This document shows, piece after piece, positions 8,119 to 16,942 of a DNA stretch of 64,000 nucleotides. Under the pieces are notes generated by a model. It was not told the DNA's origin, did not search any database, and saw only the letters and a program-made list of their open reading frames with translations. Position 1 is the stretch's first letter, and each line of letters starts with the position of its first letter. The position numbers and the translations under genes are program-made. Origin of the DNA: Nonomuraea typhae (GTDB taxonomy: Bacteria; Actinomycetota; Actinomycetes; Streptosporangiales; Streptosporangiaceae); the NCBI RefSeq assembly GCF_009760925.1, contig NZ_VRLV01000019.1, forward strand, positions 1 to 64,000, read 5' to 3'.

Positions 8119-9336
8119 TCAGCGCAGCTCCAGCAAAGTGATCTCCGGCGGCGCCCCCACCCGCACCGGCGGCCCCCAGAATCCGGCGCCACGCGTCACG
8201 TACACCTGCACGCCGCCCACCGTCGCCAGCCCCGACACCACCGGCTGCTGCAGCGGCACCACGAGGTTGAACGGCACGATCTGCCCGCCGTGCGTGTGCC
8301 CGGACAACTGCAGGTCCACGCCGTAATCCTTGGCTCGCTCCACCTGCACCGGCTGGTGGGCCAGCAACACCGTGGACCGCGAGGCGTCACGCCCGCCGAG
8401 CGCCTTGTCGAAATCGGGGCCGTCGTTCACGTTCGCCCCATAGATGTCGTTGACCCCGGCCAGATCGAGCACCGCGCCCTGATGCCGGATCTCCACCCGC
8501 TCATTGCGCAACGACCGCACCCCGAGCTGGTCGAGCTCCTTGACCCACTCCTCGGGCCCGTTGGCCGTGTAGTACTCGTGATTCCCCGTCACGAAATAAG
8601 CCCCATACCGGGACTCCAGGCTCCGGAACGGCTTGGCCAGCGTCCCCAGCTCGGCCACCGGCCCGTCCACCAGATCGCCCACGATCGCCACCACGTCAGC
8701 CTCGAGCTCGTTGATCATCCGCACGATCCGCTCGGTATGCCCGATCCCGGTCAAAGGCCCCAGGTGAATGTCGCTGACCACCGCGAACCGCAGCCCGCTC
8801 AGCCGGGGATCCAGCTTCGGCAGGGTGACGTTGACCGGTTCGATCACCGGCGGCCCCAGTGCCGTCCGCATGCCGTACCCCACCGTGCCGAGCGCCGCGA
8901 CGCCCGCGACCAGCGCGGTGCCGCGCCCGATGAACAACCGTCTGCTCACGTCGGCGGCGGCCGCCTCGGCGCTCCCGGCGGGCTCGGCCGCGGGCGGCGC
9001 CCCGCTCGCGACCAGCACGGGCTCCTTCACAGCGGGTACGGCCGGCCGCCGCCACAACCGGGTCACCAGAGCGCGCGGGATCTCCAGCACCGCCAGGAAG
9101 ACCACCAGGTAGAACATCAGCGCGAACCAGACATACCCCGGCCAGGCCAGCCACCACAGCCCGGTGGTCAGCCGCGTGCCCAGGAACGTCACCACCACGA
9201 GCACCAGCAGCGCGACAAGAGCCCAGGTCAGCGCCCGGCGCCCCCGGCCAGGCGAGGTGGTCGAGCGCACCAGCCTGCGCCACAGGTAGTAGTGCACGAC
9301 CAGCGTGGCCACGATCGTCATGACGGCGAATCCCAC
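8119..9336 (-). CDS. Membrane-anchored calcineurin-like metallophosphoesterase
   Basis: 405 residues: four hydrophobic helices in the first 160 residues (about 4-18, 36-54, 62-88, 138-156), then an outward-facing metallophosphatase domain of the YkuE-like type. Metal and catalytic motifs are complete: D189-I-H191, GD221LVDG, GN252H253E, H327, and GH347TH349GG. The family hydrolyses phosphoesters with a two-metal centre; some relatives act on lipid A-like or undecaprenyl substrates, but the substrate here is unknown. The gene follows topA on the same strand, separated by a hairpin. Confidence 0.9.
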   Translation of the reverse strand: MGFAVMTIVATLVVHYYLWRRLVRSTTSPGRGRRALTWALVALLVLVVVTFLGTRLTTGLWWLAWPGYVWFALMFYLVVFLAVLEIPRALVTRLWRRPAVPAVKEPVLVASGAPPAAEPAGSAEAAAADVSRRLFIGRGTALVAGVAALGTVGYGMRTALGPPVIEPVNVTLPKLDPRLSGLRFAVVSDIHLGPLTGIGHTERIVRMINELEADVVAIVGDLVDGPVAELGTLAKPFRSLESRYGAYFVTGNHEYYTANGPEEWVKELDQLGVRSLRNERVEIRHQGAVLDLAGVNDIYGANVNDGPDFDKALGGRDASRSTVLLAHQPVQVERAKDYGVDLQLSGHTHGGQIVPFNLVVPLQQPVVSGLATVGGVQVYVTRGAGFWGPPVRVGAPPEITLLELR

Positions 9337-9350
9337 GCGGACATGCTATG

Positions 9351-9382
9351 AGGCGGCGCCGACAACCTGCACGGCGCCGCCT
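9351..9382 (-). terminator. GC-rich hairpin downstream of topA
   Basis: Arms AGGCGGCGCCG (9351-9361) and CGGCGCCGCCT (9372-9382) pair perfectly around a 10-nt loop, 10 bp after the topA stop. No T-run follows on the minus strand, so it is a hairpin-only terminator candidate. Confidence 0.5.
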
Positions 9383-9392
9383 GAGAGCGTTC

Positions 9393-12086
9393 TCAGGACT
9401 TGGCGGCCGGCTTCTTCGCCGGCGCCTTCTTGGCCGGAGCCTTCCTGGTCGTGGTGGTCTTCTTCTTCGGCGCGGGCGCCCGCTCACGGCGCTCGGCCAG
9501 CAGCTCGGCCGCGCGTTCCGTGGTGATCTCCTCAACGGTGTCGCCCTTGCGGAGAGATGCGTTGGTCTCCCCGTCCGTGACGTACGGGCCGAACCTGCCC
9601 TCCTTGACCACGATGGGCTTCTTGGAGTGCGGGTCCTCGCCCAGCTCACGCAACGGCGCCGCCGCCGCGGCCCGGCCCCTGCCACGCTGCTTGGGCTGCG
9701 CGAACAGCTCCTTGGCCTGCTCGATCGTGACCGTGAGCAAGTCCTCCTCGGAGGTCAGCGAGCGCGAGTCGGTCCCCTTCTTCAGGTAGGGGCCGAACTT
9801 GCCGTTGTGCGCGACGACCTGCTCGCCCTCCAGCTCACCCACGACCCGCGGGATCTCCAGGAGCTTCAGCGCGTCCTCGAACGTGATCGTGTCCAGCGCC
9901 ATCGTCTTGAACAGCGAACTCGTGCGAGGCTTCGCGGCATCGGCCTTCTTCGTCCGCCGCTTCGGCGCCTCGTCCTCGGGCGGCGCGGGCAGTACCTCCG
10001 TGACATACGGGCCGAACCGCCCGTCCTTGGCCACGATCATGTTGCCCGTCGCCGGGTCCCGCCCCAGCTCGCGGTCGCCGGTCGGCCGCGAGAACAGCTC
10101 CTCGGCCTTGTCCGCGGTCAGCTCGTCCGGCGTCATGTCCTCGGGCACGTTGACCCGGGCGCCGTCCCTGTCCAGGTACGGGCCGTAACGCCCGACCCGC
10201 AGGACGATGTCGCTGTCCCGGATCGCGAACGAGCTGATCTCCTTGGCGTCGATCTCGCCGAGGTCGGTGACCATCTCCTTGAGGCCCTCGTCGCCCTCGG
10301 CGCCGTAGTAGAAGCGCTGCAACTCCGGCACCCGCTCGGCCCGGTCGTTGGCGATGTCGTCGAGGACCTTCTCCATCTCGGCCGTGAAGTCGTAGTCGAC
10401 CAGGTTGCCGAAATGCTGCTCCAGCAGGTTGACCACGGCGAACGCCAGGAACGACGGCACCAGCGCCGTCCCCTTCTTGAACACGTAACCCCGGTCGAGG
10501 ATCGTGCCGATGATCGAGGAGTACGTCGAAGGACGCCCGATCTCCCGATCCTCCAGCTCCTTGATCAGCGTCGCCTCGGTGTAGCGGGCCGGCGGCTTGG
10601 TCGCGTGCGCGGCCACGTCCAGCCTGCTCAGGTCCAGCGTGTCGCCCTCCGCCAGGTTGGGCAGGCGCTTCTCGGAGTCGTCGCGGTCGGTCGCCGGGTC
10701 GTCGGCCCCCTCCACGTACGCCTTGAGGAAGCCGTGGAACGTGATCGTCCGGCCGGAGGCGCTGAACTCGACCTCCTCACCCGCCGACGACGTGCCCGCC
10801 ACCCTGACGCTGACCGACTCGCCGACCGCGTCCTTCATCTGCGAGGAGATGGTCCGCTGCCAGATCAGCTCGTACAGCCGGAACTTGTCCCCGGTCAGCC
10901 CGGTCTCGCCGGGAGTGCGGAACTCCTCCCCGGAAGGCCGGATCGCCTCGTGCGCCTCCTGGGCGTTCTTCACCTTGCTGGCGTAAACGCGTGGCTTGTC
11001 GGGCACGTAGGCGGCGCCGTACAGCTTGATGGCCTGAGAACGCGCGGCGGCGATGGCGGTCTCCGACAGCGTGATGCTGTCGGTACGCATATAGGTGATG
11101 TAGCCCTCTTCGTACAGGCGCTGCGCGACCTGCATCGTGTGCTTCGAGGAGAACCCCAGCTTGCGGCTGGCCTCCTGCTGCAACGTGGTCGTCCGGAAGG
11201 GTGCGTACGGCTTGCGCGTATACGGCTTGCGCTCGACCGACTTGACCCGGAACGACGACGCCCGCAGCCGCCCGGCGAGTTCCCCGGCGGCGGCCTCGGA
11301 CAGGTGCAGCACGTCGGCCGTCTTCAGCTGACCGTTGGAGTTGAAGTCACGGCCCTGCGCGACCCGCCTGCCGTCGACCGTGTTCAGCGTCGCGGTGAAG
11401 TCACGCGGGCGCTCCTCGGTCTTGCCGGTGTCGAACAGCGCCGACAGGTCCCAGTAGTTGGCGACCGTGAACGCCATGCGGTCGCGCTCGCGCTCGACCA
11501 CCAGCCGCGTCGCCACCGACTGCACCCGGCCCGCCGACAGCCTCGGCTTGACCTTCTTCCACAGGACCGGGCTGACCTCGTAGCCGTACAGCCGGTCGAG
11601 GATGCGGCGCGTCTCCTGGGCGTCGACCAGGCGCAGGTTGAGGCTGCGCGGGTTGGCCACCGCCTCCTGGATCGCCTGCTTGGTGATCTCGTGGAAAACC
11701 ATGCGGTGCACCGGCACCTTGGGCTTCAGCACTTCCTGCAGGTGCCACGCGATGGCCTCGCCCTCGCGGTCCTCGTCAGTGGCGAGGTACAGCTCGTCGG
11801 CGTCCTTCAGGAGCTGCCGGAGCTTGGAGACCTGAGCCCTCTTGTCGGCGTTGACGACGTACAGCGGCTCGAAGTCATGCTCCACGTTCACGCCGAGCCG
11901 CGCCCACGCCTCCCCCTTGAACTTCTCGGGGATGTCGTCGGCCCGCTCCGGCAGATCCCGGATATGACCGATGCTGGACTCGACGACGTACCCACGCCCC
12001 AGGTACTTCTCAATCGTCTTCGCCTTGGCGGGCGACTCGACGATCACCAGGCGTGTTCCGCCGGCGCTGCCGTTGTTGGCTGGCAC
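9393..12086 (-). CDS. topA: DNA topoisomerase I (type IA)
   Basis: About 897 residues. It relaxes negative supercoils by a transient 5'-phosphotyrosine break. Toprim domain at the N-terminus (RLVIVESPAKAKTIEKYLG, then ATDEDREGEAIAWH with the acidic metal triad). The catalytic tyrosine is Y332 in YITYMRTDS. At least four C-terminal Topo-C repeats (GRFGPYVT, GKFGPYLK and similar) follow, then a lysine/alanine-rich tail; zinc fingers are absent, as usual for actinobacteria. I set the start at GTG 12086, where GAGG and AGGAAG motifs lie upstream and the conserved core begins soon after. An upstream ATG at 12149 would add 21 unconserved residues. Confidence 0.96.
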   Translation of the reverse strand: MPANNGSAGGTRLVIVESPAKAKTIEKYLGRGYVVESSIGHIRDLPERADDIPEKFKGEAWARLGVNVEHDFEPLYVVNADKRAQVSKLRQLLKDADELYLATDEDREGEAIAWHLQEVLKPKVPVHRMVFHEITKQAIQEAVANPRSLNLRLVDAQETRRILDRLYGYEVSPVLWKKVKPRLSAGRVQSVATRLVVERERDRMAFTVANYWDLSALFDTGKTEERPRDFTATLNTVDGRRVAQGRDFNSNGQLKTADVLHLSEAAAGELAGRLRASSFRVKSVERKPYTRKPYAPFRTTTLQQEASRKLGFSSKHTMQVAQRLYEEGYITYMRTDSITLSETAIAAARSQAIKLYGAAYVPDKPRVYASKVKNAQEAHEAIRPSGEEFRTPGETGLTGDKFRLYELIWQRTISSQMKDAVGESVSVRVAGTSSAGEEVEFSASGRTITFHGFLKAYVEGADDPATDRDDSEKRLPNLAEGDTLDLSRLDVAAHATKPPARYTEATLIKELEDREIGRPSTYSSIIGTILDRGYVFKKGTALVPSFLAFAVVNLLEQHFGNLVDYDFTAEMEKVLDDIANDRAERVPELQRFYYGAEGDEGLKEMVTDLGEIDAKEISSFAIRDSDIVLRVGRYGPYLDRDGARVNVPEDMTPDELTADKAEELFSRPTGDRELGRDPATGNMIVAKDGRFGPYVTEVLPAPPEDEAPKRRTKKADAAKPRTSSLFKTMALDTITFEDALKLLEIPRVVGELEGEQVVAHNGKFGPYLKKGTDSRSLTSEEDLLTVTIEQAKELFAQPKQRGRGRAAAAAPLRELGEDPHSKKPIVVKEGRFGPYVTDGETNASLRKGDTVEEITTERAAELLAERRERAPAPKKKTTTTRKAPAKKAPAKKPAAKS

Positions 12087-12277
12087 GCTGCTTCCTACCT
12101 CGCTGTTCGTTCGCGCTTCCCCCTGCCGGAGTCCGGCACAGATCTGCAAGGTAACCCGAATCGCGGGTTTTTTCCTTCCCCCGGGTTACCCACTACCTTT
12201 CGGGTCCACCCACAAGGACGCAGAATAAGCCCCATCGAGCGGCCTCGCGCCCTGACTCACCCTGGAGACTAATCGTT

Positions 12278-12463
12278 GTGCCCGACTACTCCTACATGGA
12301 AATCTTCATTCCACGCGACACCACCCGCGAAGCAGCACGTCAACTGCTGACCGAGCACGCTGAGTACGGCCAGTGGGAGCTGTCCCTCGTGCGCTTGTAC
12401 CCCGATGGAAGCCGTCGGGTACGGCTGCGCCGCAAGATCATACGAGTTCGCAGCACGCTTTGA
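12278..12463 (+). CDS. DUF5703 family small protein
   Basis: 61 residues starting at GTG 12278. The pattern IPRDTTREAARQLLTEHAEY followed by GQWEL, LYPDGSRRVRLRRKIIR matches the DUF5703 family of actinobacteria. The protein is strongly basic at its C-terminus and has no membrane segment. The function is unknown. It is divergent from topA, with about 190 bp between the two starts, and ends at a hairpin shared with the convergent chaplin gene. Confidence 0.85.
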   Translation: MPDYSYMEIFIPRDTTREAARQLLTEHAEYGQWELSLVRLYPDGSRRVRLRRKIIRVRSTL

Positions 12464-12494
12464 TTTGGCACAACTATGACCGGTTCCGGACATG

Positions 12495-12537
12495 GCTTTG
12501 CCCGTCCCGGGGCCGCGCCCCCCAGAACGGGCAAAGC
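12495..12537. terminator. Bidirectional hairpin between convergent genes
   Basis: Arms GCTTTGCCCGT (12495-12505) and ACGGGCAAAGC (12527-12537) are perfectly complementary; the 21-nt loop is GC-rich and can fold further. It lies between the DUF5703 gene (+) and the chaplin-like gene (-), so it can end both transcripts. Confidence 0.7.
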
Positions 12538-12584
12538 GTCTGACGCTACCTACTCACTGGCTGTGAGCGAGAGCCGTACCTGGA

Positions 12585-14534
12585 CTACTTCCTGCCGAGC
12601 CGGAGCCGGCGGGTGGTCGCGAACAGCGTCGTCGACGCGGCGAACATCGCACCGATCACCAGCGCGAACAGCGAGGTGGAGTTCATCCCGGTGACGCCTG
12701 CCGGCTGAGCGGCGCTCATCAGGCCCAGGTCGCCGACGGGCGTGGAACCGACGGCACCGCCCACGGGAGTGGAGGCGGCCAGGCCGGTCACCGGGTCGAG
12801 GGCCGACAGGGGGCCGCCGGCGGAGGTGTGCTTCTTGACCTGGCCGGCCGCGGCCGGCTGAGCGGGCTGAGTGGGTACGGCGGGCAGGCCGGGCAGGCCC
12901 GGCATCTCGGGCAGGCCCAGCAACTGGGTGAGGTCGCCCACGACGGGCACCGGAGCCTGCGCAGGCCCGCGCATCTGCTTGGTCAGGTTGCCCGCGTCCT
13001 TCAGGCTGGACAGCGCCGGTAGCGGCAGGGCGGGCAGCAGCCCGCTGGCCTTGTACGCACCGCCGTGGCGGGGCCGCGCGAAGTGGTCGTACCCGTCGCC
13101 GCCCTCCTCGACCGGCTTGCCGACACGCGCGCCACCGAGGCACCCGGCGGCGGCGTCACCCAGGACGGCCACCGCGTTGCCGCAGACGTTGACCGGAGCG
13201 GTGATCGGCGCGATCACCTGGTTGCCGGCGAGCACGCCCGACTGGCCGGAGGTCGTGTTGCCCCCGCCGCCGATGCCGTGGTGCGGGCTGACGCTGGCGC
13301 CGCCCTTGCAGTGGGCCTCGGCCAGGCCCAGCGCCGCCACCGCGTTGCCGCAGGCGTTGATCGGTGCGGTGATCGGGGCCACGACCTGGTTGCCCGAGCC
13401 GACGCCGGACCTGCCGGAGGTGGTGTTGCCGCCGGCGCCCTTGCCGCCGTTCTTCACCGAGACGCCGCCCTTGCAGCCCGCGAACGCCTGGCCGAACACC
13501 GCCGCCGCGTTGCCGCAGACGTTGATGGGAGCCGTGATCGGAGCCACGACCTGGTTGCCGGAGAGCACGCCGGAGCGCCCGGAGGTGGTGTTGCCGCCCG
13601 CGCCGGAACCGGCCGCGGTGTTCTCGACGGTGCTGCCGCCCTTGCATCCGGCCGGAGCGTTGCCCACCGCGTTGCCGCACGCCGTGATGGGCAGGCTGAC
13701 CGGTGCCACGACCTGGTTGCCGCTGCCGGCGCCGAACCGGCCGTCGGTGTCGTTACCGCTGGAACCCGGGCCGTGCCCGGCGTGGTACTTGTGGCCGGGC
13801 TTGCCGCCGCCGTTGGTGACCGACGCGCCGCCCTTGCAGCCCGCGAACGCCTGCCCGAAGACCGCGACCGCGTTGCCGCAGATGTTGACCGGGCCGCTGA
13901 TCGGCGCGATCACCTGGTTCCCGCCGAGGACGGAGTTCCTGCCGGACGTCGTGTTGCCGCCTGCGCCCACGCCGGTGTTCTTGACCGACGAGCCGCCCTT
14001 GCAGCCCGCGGTCGCGTCACCGAAGATCGCCAGCGCGTTGCCGCAGGCGTTGACCGGCGCGCTGATCGGCGCCGTGACCTGGTTGCCGCCCAGGACGCTG
14101 CTGTCGCCGGAGGTCTTGTTGCCTCCCGCGCCGCCCTTGCCCGACGTCTTGACGCTCGCGCCGCCCTTGCAGCCGGCGTCGGAGCTGCCGAACAGCGATA
14201 CGGCGTTGCCACACGCGTTGATCGGCGCGCTGATCGGGGCATCGACCTGGTTGCCGCCCAGGACGCTGCTGTTGCCCGAAGTCTTGCCGGGGATGCCACC
14301 CTTGGAGGTGTTCTCCACCGTGGCGCCGCCCTGCGAGGCCGCCTTGGACTCGCCGGCCGCGCCGACCGCGTTGCCGCTGATGTCGATGGGCAGGGAAACG
14401 GGCAGGGAGACCTGGTTCCCGCCGCCCACAGAAGAGTTACCGGAAGTGTCGGCGACAGCGGTGCCGCTGCCGAAAGACATGACCGCTGCGGCGAGCAGAG
14501 CCGCCGGGGCCGATGCCTTCGCCCACGTACGCAT
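12585..14534 (-). CDS. Giant chaplin-like surface protein with eight chaplin repeats
   Basis: About 649 residues. Signal peptide 1-28 (cleavage after AVA), then eight chaplin (DUF320) modules to about residue 465. Each has the form SGNSSVLGGNQV-APISAPINACGNAV...AGCKGG. Seven carry the two cysteines; the first lacks both. A proline/alanine linker and one C-terminal membrane helix (about 618-640) with a basic tail RRLRLGRK follow. Chaplins assemble into amyloid-like films that make aerial hyphae hydrophobic; Streptomyces long chaplins have two modules and an LAxTG sortase site. Here the residues before the helix are PAGVTG, a poor sortase match. The start has AGGAG 8 nt upstream. Its neighbour at 14798-15382 may be related in expression. 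Confidence 0.9.
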   Translation of the reverse strand: MRTWAKASAPAALLAAAVMSFGSGTAVADTSGNSSVGGGNQVSLPVSLPIDISGNAVGAAGESKAASQGGATVENTSKGGIPGKTSGNSSVLGGNQVDAPISAPINACGNAVSLFGSSDAGCKGGASVKTSGKGGAGGNKTSGDSSVLGGNQVTAPISAPVNACGNALAIFGDATAGCKGGSSVKNTGVGAGGNTTSGRNSVLGGNQVIAPISGPVNICGNAVAVFGQAFAGCKGGASVTNGGGKPGHKYHAGHGPGSSGNDTDGRFGAGSGNQVVAPVSLPITACGNAVGNAPAGCKGGSTVENTAAGSGAGGNTTSGRSGVLSGNQVVAPITAPINVCGNAAAVFGQAFAGCKGGVSVKNGGKGAGGNTTSGRSGVGSGNQVVAPITAPINACGNAVAALGLAEAHCKGGASVSPHHGIGGGGNTTSGQSGVLAGNQVIAPITAPVNVCGNAVAVLGDAAAGCLGGARVGKPVEEGGDGYDHFARPRHGGAYKASGLLPALPLPALSSLKDAGNLTKQMRGPAQAPVPVVGDLTQLLGLPEMPGLPGLPAVPTQPAQPAAAGQVKKHTSAGGPLSALDPVTGLAASTPVGGAVGSTPVGDLGLMSAAQPAGVTGMNSTSLFALVIGAMFAASTTLFATTRRLRLGRK

Positions 14535-14739
14535 GATGAATGCTCCTACTGGTTCTTGGGGGGAATACCTGACAGTTCGCGGGCAGCCCGGGACCATGCG
14601 CGCCCGCTGGATGGGGCGCCGCTCGGCGAAGATCACGGGGTGCGCGAACCAACGACTGACTCGCACGCGGAGGGGCCTTCTGGATGTCGCCCATGCTCCG
14701 CCGCCAGGCCCGAGGAAGGGGCCGGCCGATGACGCGTTA

Positions 14740-14809
14740 GATCAGTCGGGTGAGATCAGTCGACTGAGACCAGCCGGGTGAGACCAGTCGAGTGAGATCA
14801 GTCGGGTGA
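14740..14809. repeat. 14-bp tandem repeat, five copies
   Basis: Five head-to-tail units of GATCAGTCGGGTGA-like sequence (steps of exactly 14 bp, one to three changes per copy). The array lies just upstream of the chaplin-like gene and overlaps the last 12 bp of the next gene on the minus strand, supplying its final SPD codons and stop. Confidence 0.9.
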
Positions 14810-15382
14810 GAAGGAAGGGTCGTCCGCCGCCGTGCGGACGACGGGGGGCAGCAAGCACGCCAGCGGGGCGCGCTGAGCCACGAGCCGCGGGTCGAAGACA
14901 GACCTCGCGACGACATCCCCCACGCTGGGCCCGAATGGGCCGTTTCCACCGCCGTTGGGCGCCAGCCCATTGGCGCCCATGTTCTTCGACATGGTGGACG
15001 GATCCGGCATGCCCGGCGTCGATTGGCTGGTCAGCCCATCGACCCTGAGCCCTGCCATGGCCTCGGCGTTGTCCATCACCGAGGCGGCGTCGCCAGCCGT
15101 GGGGAAATCGCCCATGACGGACCCGGCCGCGACAGAGGTGTGAGTAGCGCTGGCCGCCGCAGGATCGGCGGAGAACATCCCGAAGACCATCGCAAGCAGC
15201 CAACCGGCGGCCAACAGGACGCCTACCGCAGCCGCTCGCGCGACAACCTGACCGGCACCGGCCGCGAACCGCGCCATCCGGTCACGCCGATCAGCGATCG
15301 CGCCGTCTCCGGGAACGGCCACGGGCACGCGCCGGACAGCAGGGGCCATCGCCCTCTGCCGCCTCACCGGCCTGCGTGCCAC
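14798..15382 (-). CDS. Unknown protein with one membrane helix and a secreted Gly/Asn/Pro-rich tail
   Basis: About 194 residues from GTG 15382, which has GGGAGG close upstream. A basic N-terminal region of about 45 residues (many RR pairs) is followed by one hydrophobic helix (about 50-70, VVARAAAVGVLLAAGWLLAM). The remaining 120 residues are of low complexity and probably outside the cell. I do not recognise a family. It lies immediately upstream of the chaplin-like gene on the same strand, which hints at a cell-surface role (inference). Its stop codon falls in a tandem repeat. Confidence 0.6.
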   Translation of the reverse strand: MARRPVRRQRAMAPAVRRVPVAVPGDGAIADRRDRMARFAAGAGQVVARAAAVGVLLAAGWLLAMVFGMFSADPAAASATHTSVAAGSVMGDFPTAGDAASVMDNAEAMAGLRVDGLTSQSTPGMPDPSTMSKNMGANGLAPNGGGNGPFGPSVGDVVARSVFDPRLVAQRAPLACLLPPVVRTAADDPSFSPD

Positions 15383-15671
15383 GTGACCTCCCAAGCTCCA
15401 GAACCGACCCCAACCCAGTGAGGCCGGTTCATGGACTCACCCCTCAACGGTCCGTAACCGTAGCACCACCCAACGTCGTCGCAAGCACTTTTCAGGAGAG
15501 ACCCAGGAAGTGGTCAAGGACAGGCGCCTTTCCCCTCGGGTTGGCCTGCTTCACCGGCCAACCGGTACCGGCTCCGGGTGGCACGCGCGAAACCAGGTAT
15601 GACGCACCCCTGAGAGTTTGCTAACCTTTCTCTCGCCGACGCGGGATGACGGTCCCGCGTGCAGGCACCAA

Positions 15672-15757
15672 GTCCGGGTGGCGGAATAGGCAGACGCGCT
15701 AGCTTGAGGTGCTAGTGCCCAGTGATGGGCATGGGGGTTCAAGTCCCCCCTCGGACA
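15672..15757 (+). tRNA. tRNA-Leu (anticodon GAG)
   Basis: 86-nt class II tRNA. Acceptor arm GTCCGGG pairs with CTCGGAC (one G-T), discriminator A at 15757. Anticodon stem CTAGC/GCTAG encloses the loop TTGAGGT, giving anticodon GAG, which reads CTC and CTT leucine codons. A long variable arm (TGCCCAGTGATGGGCA) and T-arm GGGGGTTCAAGTCCCCC are present. CCA is not encoded. Confidence 0.96.
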
Positions 15758-16455
15758 CTCGCTCGTACCCAATGAGAGTCCTGGTCGCTCGTAGCAGCGA
15801 CCAGGACTTCATGCTTTCCGGGGTCGAAGGTGAGGACCAGGCCCAGTTCGGCGTAGACCTTGGTCTTGCGCGCAGGGTCGGCCTTGGTCAGGACTGCGAC
15901 CATGTCGCCCATCTGGCGCAGAGTCGCTGCCATGGCTTCCCGGTCGAATCTGCGAGGGCGCCCGACGGGGAGATGGTTGAGGCGACGTTCCAGCGTAGCT
16001 TTCCTGGCTTGCTCGTCCTTCATCCATTCCGCCACGGTCACGGGGGCGGCGCCGGCGTCCAGGGCCGCACGGTAGCCCTTGAGCTTCCGGTCGCAGTCAG
16101 CAATCTCCCGCTTCAGTGACTCCGCCTCCAGGAGAGCTGGTGCCGGTACCTCGTCCGCGTGGCCAAGGATGTGCAGCGTCCAGTTGATGCTCCACGGGGT
16201 GAGCAGGCGGCCGAGATACTCGTCGAGCTTCGGGGCGAGGTCGATCTCCTGCAGCAGGACGTTGCTCTGTTGCGCCGCCTCATAGTCCTCGCGGCTGATG
16301 ATGGGCGGGTGCGCGGGCTGGTTGGCCCAGATCCACTCTTCCTCGGGATTCCACCGCTGCTTGGTCGTATGCGCCATCAGGTAGGCGGCCGTACTCCGGA
16401 AGGGTGTGGAGCCGCGGATGGCGTAAGGGCGTGTATACGAGACGGCTGTCCTCAC
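15739..16455 (-). pseudogene. Serine recombinase remnant (truncated, internally deleted)
   Basis: The open frame of 238 residues matches only the C-terminal half of a large serine recombinase: the KQRWNPEEEWIWANQPAHP segment and SREDYEAAQ typical of the recombinase domain, then a charged helical region (about 120-200). The catalytic N-terminal resolvase domain is missing. The zinc-ribbon cysteines expected after EAAQ are also gone, with the sequence jumping to NVLLQEIDLAP. The frame reads through into the 3' end of tRNA-Leu before meeting a stop, so the natural end is lost or lies around 15770. It looks like the scar of an integrated element. Confidence 0.8.
15777..15808 (+). terminator. 13-bp perfect hairpin after tRNA-Leu
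   Basis: AGTCCTGGTCGCT (15777-15789) pairs with AGCGACCAGGACT (15796-15808) over a 6-nt loop, 19 nt after the tRNA. It probably ends the tRNA transcript; no T-run follows. The same bases lie in the last codons of the recombinase remnant on the other strand. Confidence 0.6.
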
Positions 16456-16898
16456 TCGCAGGGCGGCTCGGCGGCGGCCGTGAGCTGTTGTAGGAGGCGG
16501 GTGAGGGTGTGGCGGTCGGCTGCCGGGAGCTTGTTCAGGGCTTCGCCGATGCGCTGGCGGCGGACCGAGCGCAGTTGTTCCAGGATCTCGTGCCCGCGGC
16601 AGGTCACCTCGATGCGGACCTCGCGTCTGCTGTGCGTGGCGGGTGATCGTTTCAGGAGGTCAAGGGTGACCAGGCGGTCCACCATGCGGCCGGTGGCGGA
16701 CGCGGACAGGCCGAGTTGGCAGGCCAGTGCGCTGAGCTTCAGGGGGCCGTGGCGGTCGGCCGCGAGCAGGTGACGCAGGGCGGTCAGAGAGAGGTCGTCC
16801 ATCTCGGCGACGGCGTCGAGGGTGACCTCCGTCCAGAGGAGGGATGCCTCCTCGATCAGCCAGGCCGATTCCTTCACATCCGCCGGTAGATCGAACAT
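16452..16898 (-). CDS. MarR-family transcriptional regulator
   Basis: About 148 residues, winged helix-turn-helix (LSLTALRHLLAADRHGPLKL, LACQLGLSASATGRMVDRLV, then a basic wing HSRREVRIEVT). I placed the start at ATG 16898, with GGGGAAG 9 nt upstream; the frame opens 11 codons earlier. It is divergent from narGHJI, with the two start codons 145 bp apart and an AT-rich dyad between them, so control of itself and of the nitrate reductase operon is plausible (inference). The ligand is unknown. Confidence 0.88.
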   Translation of the reverse strand: MFDLPADVKESAWLIEEASLLWTEVTLDAVAEMDDLSLTALRHLLAADRHGPLKLSALACQLGLSASATGRMVDRLVTLDLLKRSPATHSRREVRIEVTCRGHEILEQLRSVRRQRIGEALNKLPAADRHTLTRLLQQLTAAAEPPCE

Positions 16899-16942
16899 TG
16901 CATTTATCTTCCCCGGAAACCGCGGGGCCATATCACCGAATA

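Noticed and set aside
9348-12272. Long plus-strand open frame opposite topA (and similar ones opposite tmk at 5214-7481, narG at 18076-20865 and the flotillin at 55429-57546)
   Set aside because: These are antisense shadows caused by strong third-position GC bias. The translations are low-complexity Arg/Gly/Leu/Asp-rich and match no family, while the other strand holds a clear conserved gene.
15672-16455. Intact integrative element with attL/attR
   Set aside because: The recombinase lacks its catalytic domain, no second copy of the tRNA end was found, and no element cargo is visible; the next gene is a normal MarR regulator divergent from nar.
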